Assembly: GCA_964444305.1 (NCBI GenBank)
Contig: CAYUGQ010000011.1
Coordinates: 1-41,087 of the forward strand
DNA from: JAKFFN01 sp964444305
Lineage (GTDB): Bacteria; Sumerlaeota; Sumerlaeia; Sumerlaeales; Sumerlaeaceae
Reading direction: 5' to 3'
Length of the DNA stretch: 41,087 nucleotides
Within the stretch, counting starts at the first letter, position 1; each line of letters opens with the position of its first letter. The position numbers and the translations under genes were made by a program. The notes below the pieces were generated by a model, which did no database searches, was not told the origin of the DNA, and worked only from the letters and a program-made list of their open reading frames with translations. This document shows positions 1-7,107 of the stretch, piece after piece.

Positions 1-1515
1 CATGAGCTTGTCCAGTGTGTCGCCATCGGCAGGCATAATCATCATTGCGAGTTCGCCTTCAGCAAACTTGGTCATTAGTTTATCGTAGGTGCACTCATTA
101 GGGGGTGGCATGACGTCGAAACGGTGGTGAAGATCTTTGAGGAACTGGGCCACCTCGCCGGACTGATCTACGTCCAGTGTAATGTTATCTCCGTCGAGCT
201 TTTGGACATTGAGGCCTGCGAGAGTACACCACTGGGCATACTCGCGGCCGCCTTCACGGGAATACATTACCGGTGCAAAGCCATAAATTTTGTCCTTATG
301 GTTCGTCAGACGAACGGCCAGGCGGATAAACTGTTCGAGATTGGCAGGCAGGCCAGAGGTTTCGATAACGCTTGTTACTGCATCTGAAGATGCGGTCCGT
401 TGTTGTTGGAGGGCTTGCTCTGCTTCGGTAGTGAGAGTGTCATCAGGTAAAGTTTCGGGACTCGTTGTTTCGCTGGCTGAGCGTTCAGACTGGGAATCGC
501 TCTCACGTTCGCGTCGACTCCGGACGCGGCGCTCACGAGCGTCTTCCTGGGGCTGACCCTGCTGCTGATACCCTGGCTGGGCCTGAGGATTCTGCTGATA
601 ATACTGTTGATAATATTGTCGGTAATATTCCTGCTGTTGTTGCTGGTACTGCTGATACTGTTGTTGCTGGGGAGTGAGTCTTTGCCGTTGCTGTTGCTGT
701 TGCTGGCGCTGAGGCTGTTGGGGGGGCTGATTTGAGTATTGGCGGGAATCCTGTTGCTGGCGAGGGCGCTGGGCCGGCTGATACTGGGGTGGATATCCAT
801 AGGGGGCCCCGTATTGGGCCATTTCAACTGGAGCGGCGGGTGGTGGGGAGATGAGTTGGCTCAGATTTCCGAGTTCCGAAGGGAGGTTGTCGTGAGGAAT
901 TCCCTCGGCTCCGAGGCCTTTAGGCTTATCCTCGGGCAGCATGCTGGTCGACCGGCTGCGGGAATCAGCCAGAAGCTTTCTGTTATAAAACAATGCCAGT
1001 GTATGGAGTTGAGTGGGCACACCATAGGTGCGGCCGTCTTTAGAGGTGACCGTAAAAACGTCCGGATTCATGATGCGCATTTCGGGCGTCACCTTTACGT
1101 TTTCCGTTAGGTCGGCGGCCGCGTTTGCTTCGATAATCGGTGCCATTTGTTCGGCATCGACCTCTACAATATCCGTCAATGTCCGGTTGTTCAGGCGCTC
1201 GAAAAAACTCTCGGGTGTGTACTGCCAAGGGCTATACTGGATGCGGATGTCGGGGTTTCGCTCTTCGAACAGTTCGACTACTTCGGTTAGAAAATCCTGC
1301 TCAAGGGGCTGATCGGCCTGGGGCGCGTTGTTTATGGTGAGAACAATCTGCGCTCCGGACCGGGCCATGATAGCCTGGTTTGTTGCTGCGGCCATGCTCG
1401 CCACGAGTTGGCTGGGGTCGCCAGAGGGCGTGACGTGAGGATTGATTACGTCTTTACACCCGGTCACCGCTACGGCCGCGGTGACACTCAGGAGGATTTT
1501 TTTCCAGCGCTTCAT
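1..1515 (-). CDS. Extracellular solute-binding lipoprotein (ABC transporter), C-terminus cut by window edge
   Basis: The frame is open for 505 codons from an ATG at 1515 to the window edge, so the C-terminus is missing. The N-terminus (MKRWKKILLSV...AVTGC) is a lipoprotein signal with lipobox VTGC, Cys at residue 20. The mature part reads as a periplasmic solute-binding protein of the sugar-binding (family 1) type: residues 53-85 hold an 'LTEVVELFEERNPDIRI' strand-helix, around 169-180 is the family pattern 'YGVPTQLHTLALFYNRKLL', and near the edge is 'FAEGELAMMIMPADGDT'. Residues about 229-345 are a low-complexity Gln/Tyr/Pro-rich tract followed by an Arg/Glu/Ser-rich stretch, inserted between the two lobes; this is not normal for the family. 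The gene starts 9 bases after the purD stop, so it is probably co-transcribed with purM-purD. No permease or ATPase gene is visible here and the ligand cannot be told. Confidence 0.85.
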   Translation of the reverse strand, partial: MKRWKKILLSVTAAVAVTGCKDVINPHVTPSGDPSQLVASMAAATNQAIMARSGAQIVLTINNAPQADQPLEQDFLTEVVELFEERNPDIRIQYSPWQYTPESFFERLNNRTLTDIVEVDAEQMAPIIEANAAADLTENVKVTPEMRIMNPDVFTVTSKDGRTYGVPTQLHTLALFYNRKLLADSRSRSTSMLPEDKPKGLGAEGIPHDNLPSELGNLSQLISPPPAAPVEMAQYGAPYGYPPQYQPAQRPRQQQDSRQYSNQPPQQPQRQQQQQQRQRLTPQQQQYQQYQQQQQEYYRQYYQQYYQQNPQAQPGYQQQGQPQEDARERRVRSRRERESDSQSERSASETTSPETLPDDTLTTEAEQALQQQRTASSDAVTSVIETSGLPANLEQFIRLAVRLTNHKDKIYGFAPVMYSREGGREYAQWCTLAGLNVQKLDGDNITLDVDQSGEVAQFLKDLHHRFDVMPPPNECTYDKLMTKFAEGELAMMIMPADGDTLDKLM

Positions 1516-1524
1516 AAAATCAGC

Positions 1525-2817
1525 TTACAACCTGGATAGGGCTTTTTGTCCAATATCTCTACGGAATTGTGCACCATCAAATTGGATTCGGTCTACTTCC
1601 TTATAAACGCGGTCTATGGCGCGAGGGATATCGCGCCCTAAGGCAGTGACAGCCAGCACGCGACCGCCTGCTGTTACAATGTCGGCTCCCTTCTGGGCCG
1701 TGGCCGCATGGAATACCATGGCGCGACCATCCTGTTCCACGTCGTCAATGCCGGTGATTGGCTGACCTTTTTCGGAGCTGGCGGGGTAGCCGCGGCTGGC
1801 CATGATGACGCAGACAGCGGCTTCATCGGTCCATTCAAGGTGATGCTCGTGCAATGTGCCTTCGCAGACGGCTTCCACTATGTCGACAAGATCGTTTTTC
1901 ATTCGTGGCAGGACAACTTCAGTTTCGGGGTCGCCAAAGCGGCAGTTAAACTCGAGAACTTTTGGTCCGTTTTCCGTGATCATGAGACCGGCAAAAATGA
2001 CGCCTTTGTAGCGGAAACCACGTTTTTGCAATTCAGTATGCATGGGGGCCAGAACGGCTTCGTCAATCCAGCGGGTTGTTGCTTCATCGACAATAGGGGC
2101 AGGGGAGTAAGTGCCCATACCGCCAGTGTTTGGTCCGAGGTCGTTTTCAAAAAGTTGTTTGTGATCCTGAGCGGCAGCCATTGGAATATACATGTTGCCG
2201 TCTAGCAGGACCAAAATGCTGGCTTCTTCGCCGCGGAGAAATTCTTCCACAAGAACGCGGCCGCTGGCTTCGCCAAACTGGCGGTCTTCCAAGTTGCTGC
2301 GGATGGCGGCTTCAGCTTCTTCGGCCGTCTGGGCTACTACGACGCCTTTTCCCGCAGCGAGTCCATCGGCTTTAATGACAACGGGCAGGCCCAGGGATTG
2401 GGCATATTCGATAGCTTCGGCGGCATCGGTGAAGGATTCGGAGGCCGCCGTGGGAATGCCTGCGGCAATCATGAAGTCTTTCGCAAATGTTTTGCTGGAT
2501 TCGAGCTGAGCCATTTCGCGAGTGGGACCGAAGACTTTGATTCCTGCCGATTGAAATGCATCGGTCATGCCTTCGGCGAGAGGGGCTTCGGGACCAATGA
2601 TGACGTAGTCAATGCGGTGATTAAGGGCGCGCTGGACCAGTTTTGAAAAGTTTGGGCCATAATCAGATTCGAAAGTAAGGGCATCGCGGGCGATGCCGGC
2701 ATTGCCGGGTGTGCAGAAAACCTGTTCGAGTCGGCGACTTTGGCGAAGCTTCCAGATGATGGCATGTTCCCGGGCACCGCTGCCTACTACAAGAATCCGC
2801 TTTTTGCTCTGATACAA
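1525..2817 (-). CDS. purD: Phosphoribosylamine--glycine ligase (GARS)
   Basis: 430 residues, the usual length for PurD. It catalyses ATP-dependent joining of glycine to 5-phosphoribosylamine, the second step of de novo purine synthesis, in the cytoplasm. The N-terminal nucleotide-fold motif GSGAREHAI is at about residues 12-20; the ATP-grasp core shows 'VIKADGLAAGKGVVVA' near 145-160, 'NTGGMGTYSPAP' and the metal-binding stretch 'EFNCRFGDPETEVVLP'. The only start that fits the family N-terminus is TTG at 2817, 9 bases after the purM stop, which argues for translational coupling with purM. The solute-binding lipoprotein gene follows after 9 bases. Confidence 0.97.
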   Translation of the reverse strand: MYQSKKRILVVGSGAREHAIIWKLRQSRRLEQVFCTPGNAGIARDALTFESDYGPNFSKLVQRALNHRIDYVIIGPEAPLAEGMTDAFQSAGIKVFGPTREMAQLESSKTFAKDFMIAAGIPTAASESFTDAAEAIEYAQSLGLPVVIKADGLAAGKGVVVAQTAEEAEAAIRSNLEDRQFGEASGRVLVEEFLRGEEASILVLLDGNMYIPMAAAQDHKQLFENDLGPNTGGMGTYSPAPIVDEATTRWIDEAVLAPMHTELQKRGFRYKGVIFAGLMITENGPKVLEFNCRFGDPETEVVLPRMKNDLVDIVEAVCEGTLHEHHLEWTDEAAVCVIMASRGYPASSEKGQPITGIDDVEQDGRAMVFHAATAQKGADIVTAGGRVLAVTALGRDIPRAIDRVYKEVDRIQFDGAQFRRDIGQKALSRL

Positions 2818-2826
2818 TCTCTAGCC

Positions 2827-3834
2827 CTACCTTACTATCTGCACCTGGCCGGTGCCTTTTTCTATGGTGCCAACGATATAGATTTCTTCCCCTGCAGCTT
2901 TGGCGGCCTTATGCAGGTTATCTACATCGTCCGGGGAAATGATACCCATCATGCCGAGGCCCATATTGAAAGTGCGATGCATTTCATCATGGTCTACGGG
3001 GCCTTCCTCTTCGAGGAGTTTAAAAATGGGTGGGAGCGGCCACTGGCTTTCGTTAATAACGGCATCTACCTTTGACGGCAAAACGCGGTTTAGGTTTCCT
3101 GTGATGCCACCTCCAGTAATATGAGCGAGGGCTTTTACGGGGACTTTGCCGATGAGATGATTGACGAGGCTTGTGTAGATGCGGGTGGGTTCCAGCAGGA
3201 CACGGCCCAGGCTGCGCGGCCCGAGGCCTTTAACGCGCTTGTTAAGAGGCAGGCCGGATTTTTCTACGATCTTGCGTACGAGAGAATAGCCGTTGGAGTG
3301 AATTCCTGAGGAGGCAATTCCGAAAACAACATCTCCGCGCTTTACGTTTTTTCCCGTAATGACTTTATCGGCATCCACGATTCCCACGGCAAAGCCTGCG
3401 AGGTCAAAATCGCCGGGCTGGTAAAGGCCGGGCAGTTCGGCGGTTTCTCCGCCGACGAGGGGGCAGCCTGCTTGTTTACATCCTTCGAGGATGCCATCTA
3501 TAATCTGGCGGGCATCCTTTAGATTCAACGCACCGGTGGCGTAATAATCCAGAAAGAAAAGAGGTTTCGCACCGCTGACAGCCATGTCGTTAACTACCAT
3601 GGCTACGAGGTCGATACCGATGGTAGAGTAGTCATTCATCTGTTTTGCCAGGAGCAGCTTTGTGCCGACACCATCGGTGGAAGAAACAAGCATAGGCTCT
3701 TTGTAGCCTTTAGGCAGGGGCATAAGCCCACTAAAGCCACCGATGGCCTTGTTTTTCGTTCTGAGATAATCAACGAGCTTGTCGGCTTCGCTGATATCGA
3801 CGCCGGCATCTTTATAGCTGATGGTGCGAGACAA
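2827..3834 (-). CDS. purM: Phosphoribosylformylglycinamidine cyclo-ligase (AIR synthetase)
   Basis: 335 residues, normal for PurM, which closes the imidazole ring of FGAM with ATP to give AIR in purine synthesis. The N-terminus 'SYKDAGVDISEADKLVDYL' is the classical PurM opening; 'SSTDGVGTKLLLA' and 'VVNDMAVSGAKPLFFLDYYA' form the ATP/metal site, and 'ITGGGITGNLNRVLP' the C-terminal domain. The start is TTG at 3834, supported by AGGAG nine bases upstream and by the family N-terminus; there is no in-frame ATG that fits. It is the first gene of a purM-purD-lipoprotein unit; the 150 bases upstream up to the HU stop must hold its promoter, but I see no convincing -35/-10 pair. Confidence 0.97.
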   Translation of the reverse strand: MSRTISYKDAGVDISEADKLVDYLRTKNKAIGGFSGLMPLPKGYKEPMLVSSTDGVGTKLLLAKQMNDYSTIGIDLVAMVVNDMAVSGAKPLFFLDYYATGALNLKDARQIIDGILEGCKQAGCPLVGGETAELPGLYQPGDFDLAGFAVGIVDADKVITGKNVKRGDVVFGIASSGIHSNGYSLVRKIVEKSGLPLNKRVKGLGPRSLGRVLLEPTRIYTSLVNHLIGKVPVKALAHITGGGITGNLNRVLPSKVDAVINESQWPLPPIFKLLEEEGPVDHDEMHRTFNMGLGMMGIISPDDVDNLHKAAKAAGEEIYIVGTIEKGTGQVQIVR

Positions 3835-3984
3835 TTGTTTTGGCTCCTGAAGGTGGTAAATCAGGCCGCGACGCTGTGGCTGAGAGAAGTGTTTGCCGAG
3901 GACGACAGCCCCGCACGTTAGAACATAAACCCTGCAAAATAATTGCTGCTACGGCGTTTTTTGTGCTGCGCGAAAAGTTCGTTA

Positions 3985-4290
3985 TTATTCTGTGGGTTCA
4001 TCAGTAGCGGGTTTTGTTGCGTCAACCAGCTCGCGGAATTCCTTGCCGGGCTTGAAAGAGACTACGGATTTGGCCGGAATGCGGATCTTTTCGCCAGTCC
4101 TGGGATTTCGACCGTTCCGTTCATCTTTGGTTTTCAGGTAAAACGTTCCAAAACCAACAAGCGAGACTTTGTCTCCATTTTTTAGCGACGTTTTAATGGA
4201 ATCAAGAAACAGCTCAACAGCTTCCACTGCCTGCTTTTGTGAGATACCTGTTTTATCGCGCAGCATTGTCGCAACTTCGAGCTTCGTCAT
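3985..4290 (-). CDS. HU/IHF-family DNA-binding protein
   Basis: 101 residues from the ATG at 4290. A longer in-frame opening to 4356 exists, but GAGGAAA lies just upstream of the inner ATG and the product then begins 'MTKLEVATML', which fits the family. These dimeric architectural proteins bend DNA with two beta-arms. The family signature 'GFGTFYLKTKDERNGRNPRTGEKI' region is at about residues 46-70, followed by 'KSVVSFKPGKEFRELV'. The sequence alone does not decide between HU and IHF subunit. The acidic tail (DEPTE) is short. It lies 62 bases after the glycosyltransferase gene, so it may have its own promoter or be read from the proS unit. Confidence 0.93.
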   Translation of the reverse strand: MTKLEVATMLRDKTGISQKQAVEAVELFLDSIKTSLKNGDKVSLVGFGTFYLKTKDERNGRNPRTGEKIRIPAKSVVSFKPGKEFRELVDATKPATDEPTE

Positions 4291-4352
4291 TGATTTCCTC
4301 GCTGATGCCAACCGGTCATTTTCGTTTGATCTCTCTGAACTTGCGCAGGAGA

Positions 4353-5462
4353 TCAAGTTTTTTTCAACAGTTCAATAAATAACTTACTCATTCGCTGGAC
4401 CATGGTGTCGATGGTGAAGCTGGATTGAAAGTGTGCGTCGGCGGATCGCGCGAGGGTCGCACGGAGAGCAAAATCGTTGGCCAGACGATTCACAGCCTGT
4501 GCAATGGCCTCGGGAGATTTTGGGGAAATCAGGAGGCCGTCCTGACCATCGCGGATCATTTCGGGGATGCCGCCAACATGAGTCGCGATCACGGGAACAC
4601 CTGCCTGCATGGCTTCCAGGATTGAAACCGGAAAGCCTTCCCAGTAACTGGGCAATAGAAAAATATCCATGGCGGCAAGAACGGACGGGGTGTCTTCTAC
4701 AAAACCCAGGAAGCGAATGGCTGAGTCTACCTCGTGGTGACGGGCGACCTCGCGGATGGCCCCTTTGCTGTCGTCTCGACCTGCGAAAAGAAAGACGGCA
4801 TCCGGATTTTCCCGTAGAATGGCCGGCAGCGCATGAATGATGTGGCGGTGCCCCTTCATGTCTCGCAGGTTGGCCAGAACACCGATCACTGGCCAGGCAT
4901 TTTCGGCAATATTAAACTGTCTGCGGATTTCATCGCGCTGTTCTCGGGGAATAGTCTGCGGTGGTACGCCGATAGGTATTACCTGGATTTTGTCCGGACG
5001 GATTCCTTCGCGATTGATGGCGGCGTTCTTCGCGGCTTCGCAAACGGCTACGTATTGCGTGACAAAAGGGGAGGTCACGCGATCCAATAAAACATGAGGG
5101 CGACGGCGCCAGGGGTCGATACTGTGCAGGGTGGAAATAATCACCGATACCCCGGCCAGTCTGCATGCCCAACGGGCGATGGCGTCGGCGCGCAGGCCAT
5201 GGGTTTGAACGATCTGGATCTTGTGTTGGCGGCAATAAGAAACCAGGCGGGCGATTCCGCGGGGATCGGCCGGGAATTTGAACTGAAAGTGTATTGTCTG
5301 GAGGTTTCGTTGCGCGGCCTGCTCCATCAATGCGCCGGATCCGATCAATGCACCGATGTGGGTTTCAAACTGATCAGAGGGAAGGGCCGACGACAGGTTA
5401 AGCACCATGCGTTCGGCTCCACCCAGATCAGATGTCGCACAAAGTTGAAGGATTCGAATCAT
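4353..5462 (-). CDS. GT4-family glycosyltransferase
   Basis: 369 residues with the two-Rossmann-fold layout of GT-B retaining glycosyltransferases. The N-terminal domain opens with 'ILQLCATSDLGGAERMV' (the GG-E acceptor-side loop of family 4). The C-terminal domain has 'VIGVLANLRDMKGH' at about 193-206 and the donor-binding E-x7-E motif in 'EGFPVSILEAMQAGVPVI' at about 282-299. It should transfer a nucleotide-activated sugar to a lipid or glycan acceptor at the cytoplasmic face; donor and acceptor cannot be read. Its ATG is 9 bases after the proS stop, with no good ribosome-binding site nearby, suggesting coupling to proS. It is not in a polysaccharide cluster, so its pathway is unknown. Confidence 0.9.
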   Translation of the reverse strand: MIRILQLCATSDLGGAERMVLNLSSALPSDQFETHIGALIGSGALMEQAAQRNLQTIHFQFKFPADPRGIARLVSYCRQHKIQIVQTHGLRADAIARWACRLAGVSVIISTLHSIDPWRRRPHVLLDRVTSPFVTQYVAVCEAAKNAAINREGIRPDKIQVIPIGVPPQTIPREQRDEIRRQFNIAENAWPVIGVLANLRDMKGHRHIIHALPAILRENPDAVFLFAGRDDSKGAIREVARHHEVDSAIRFLGFVEDTPSVLAAMDIFLLPSYWEGFPVSILEAMQAGVPVIATHVGGIPEMIRDGQDGLLISPKSPEAIAQAVNRLANDFALRATLARSADAHFQSSFTIDTMVQRMSKLFIELLKKT

Positions 5463-5471
5463 GAAACGGAG

Positions 5472-6941
5472 CTAATAACTCCGGGCGAACAGCACCTCGT
5501 GCTTCGCCGCGGCGTTGCAGTGAATGCAGGTTCCTTCGGACAGCGTGGTGATAGAGTTGTCTTCGTTCAAGGGAATGCAGCGAATGGTGGCTTTGGTTGC
5601 TTCCTTGATTTTCAGTTCGCATTCTTCGTCACCGCACCAATTGGCTTTGATAAAACCACGTTTCGTCTCGACGACATTGGAGAACTCATCGAAACTGGCA
5701 ACGGTGTGGGTGTTTTCATCGCGATAGGTACGAGCCCGCTCGAGCATGTCTTTTTGAATGGTGTCGAGAAGTGCAGGCAGTTTTGATTCCAGTTGCTCCA
5801 GTGGAATAAATTCTTTTTCGCGGTTATCGCGGCGGGCGAGAACGCATTGGTTCTTTTCGATATCCTTTGGGCCAATTTCCAGGCGCAGGGGAACACCTTT
5901 CATTTCCCACTGGTTAAACTTCCAGCCCGGGCTGTAATTTTCGCGGTCGTCTATGTGGATGCGGGCGAAGGGTTTCAGCTGATTAGCCAGCTCGCGAGCT
6001 TTCCCCACGACGGCGTCTTTGGTGTCTTGTTTGAAAATAGGAACGATTACGACCTGAATGGGGGCCACCCGGGGAGGCAGGACAAGCCCTGTTTCATCGC
6101 CGTGGGTCATGATCAGACCACCGACCAGCCGTGTGGATACGCCCCAGCTTGTCTGCCAGACGAACTTGCGCACCTGGTCTTCATCTTCAAAGCTGATGTC
6201 AAACATCTTTGAGAAATGCTGACCCAGATCATGGCTGGTTCCGGCCTGCAGAGCCTTGCCGTCGCTCAAGAGGGCTTCGATGGTAAAGGTGTCGACCGCG
6301 CCGGGGAACTTTTCGTTTTCGGTTTTTTTTCCAGGAATCACGGGCATGGCCAGTTCGGTTTCTGCAAACTCCTGGTAAACGCGGAGCATTTTAAAGGTTT
6401 CTTCAATTCCTTCTTCATGGGTGCGGTGACAGGTGTGACCTTCCTGCCAGAGGAACTCCGTGGTGCGAAGGAACAGGCGCGTTACTTTTTCCCAGCGGAC
6501 GACGTTTGCCCACTGGTTGATAAGAATGGGGAGATCGCGATAGCTCTGCACCCAATTGGAGTAGATTGAGCAGATGATGGCTTCGGACGTGGGGCGGATG
6601 GCGAGGCGTTCTTCGAGCTTCTCATTGCCGCCATGGGTTACCCAGGCGACTTCCGGAGCGAAGCCTTCGACGTGCTCGGCTTCTTTATTGAGCAAAGACT
6701 CTGGGACAAGCATTGGAAAGTAAGCGTTTTGGTGACCGGTTTCTTTAAAACGGCGGTCGAGGCCATCGCGGATGTTTTCCCATAGTCCAAACCCGTACGG
6801 TTTTATGACCATGCAGCCTTTCAGGCTTGTGTAGTCCGCCAGTTCTGCTTTGCGAACCACGTCCACATACCACTGGCTGAAGTCCTCAGATTTGGGAGTG
6901 ATTTCTTTTACGAAGTTCTTTTTGTTGTCTTGCTTTGCCAA
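5472..6941 (-). CDS. proS: Prolyl-tRNA synthetase, archaeal/eukaryote-like type
   Basis: Class II aminoacyl-tRNA synthetase that charges tRNA-Pro. Motif 1 is around 'GCMVIKPYGFGLWENIRDGL', motif 2 around 'RWEKVTRLFLRTTEFLWQEG', motif 3 around 'GGLIMTHGDETGLVLPP'. The C-terminal zinc domain has Cys in 'WCGDEEC' and 'GTCIHCNA', and the chain ends in a conserved terminal Tyr (ARSY). There is no YbaK-like insertion between motifs 2 and 3, so this is the short type 3 (archaeal-like) form rather than the E. coli type. I placed the start at TTG 6941 (489 aa), 8 bases after a GGAG; the frame stays open to an ATG at 7082 (536 aa), but the extra 47 residues do not look like part of the family. Confidence 0.93.
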   Translation of the reverse strand: MAKQDNKKNFVKEITPKSEDFSQWYVDVVRKAELADYTSLKGCMVIKPYGFGLWENIRDGLDRRFKETGHQNAYFPMLVPESLLNKEAEHVEGFAPEVAWVTHGGNEKLEERLAIRPTSEAIICSIYSNWVQSYRDLPILINQWANVVRWEKVTRLFLRTTEFLWQEGHTCHRTHEEGIEETFKMLRVYQEFAETELAMPVIPGKKTENEKFPGAVDTFTIEALLSDGKALQAGTSHDLGQHFSKMFDISFEDEDQVRKFVWQTSWGVSTRLVGGLIMTHGDETGLVLPPRVAPIQVVIVPIFKQDTKDAVVGKARELANQLKPFARIHIDDRENYSPGWKFNQWEMKGVPLRLEIGPKDIEKNQCVLARRDNREKEFIPLEQLESKLPALLDTIQKDMLERARTYRDENTHTVASFDEFSNVVETKRGFIKANWCGDEECELKIKEATKATIRCIPLNEDNSITTLSEGTCIHCNAAAKHEVLFARSY

Positions 6942-7107
6942 GGCCGATGCTCCGGTCGTTATTAGAGTGCTTGAGATGGGAAGAGCCAGCAGGCCCCTGC
7001 GGTGAATAGTGGCAGGCACCGATAAAGCTTCATCTGCCAGCAGGTGAAAGTCTATTTTGTCCTGTCTGCTTATACGGAACACGGCAACCGGTGTGGCGGA
7101 AGTCGTC

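Noticed and set aside
375..827. Open frames on both strands over the Gln-rich tract of the lipoprotein
   Set aside because: They are shadows: the lipoprotein frame runs unbroken from 1515 to the window edge and the CAG/CAA repeats keep other frames open.
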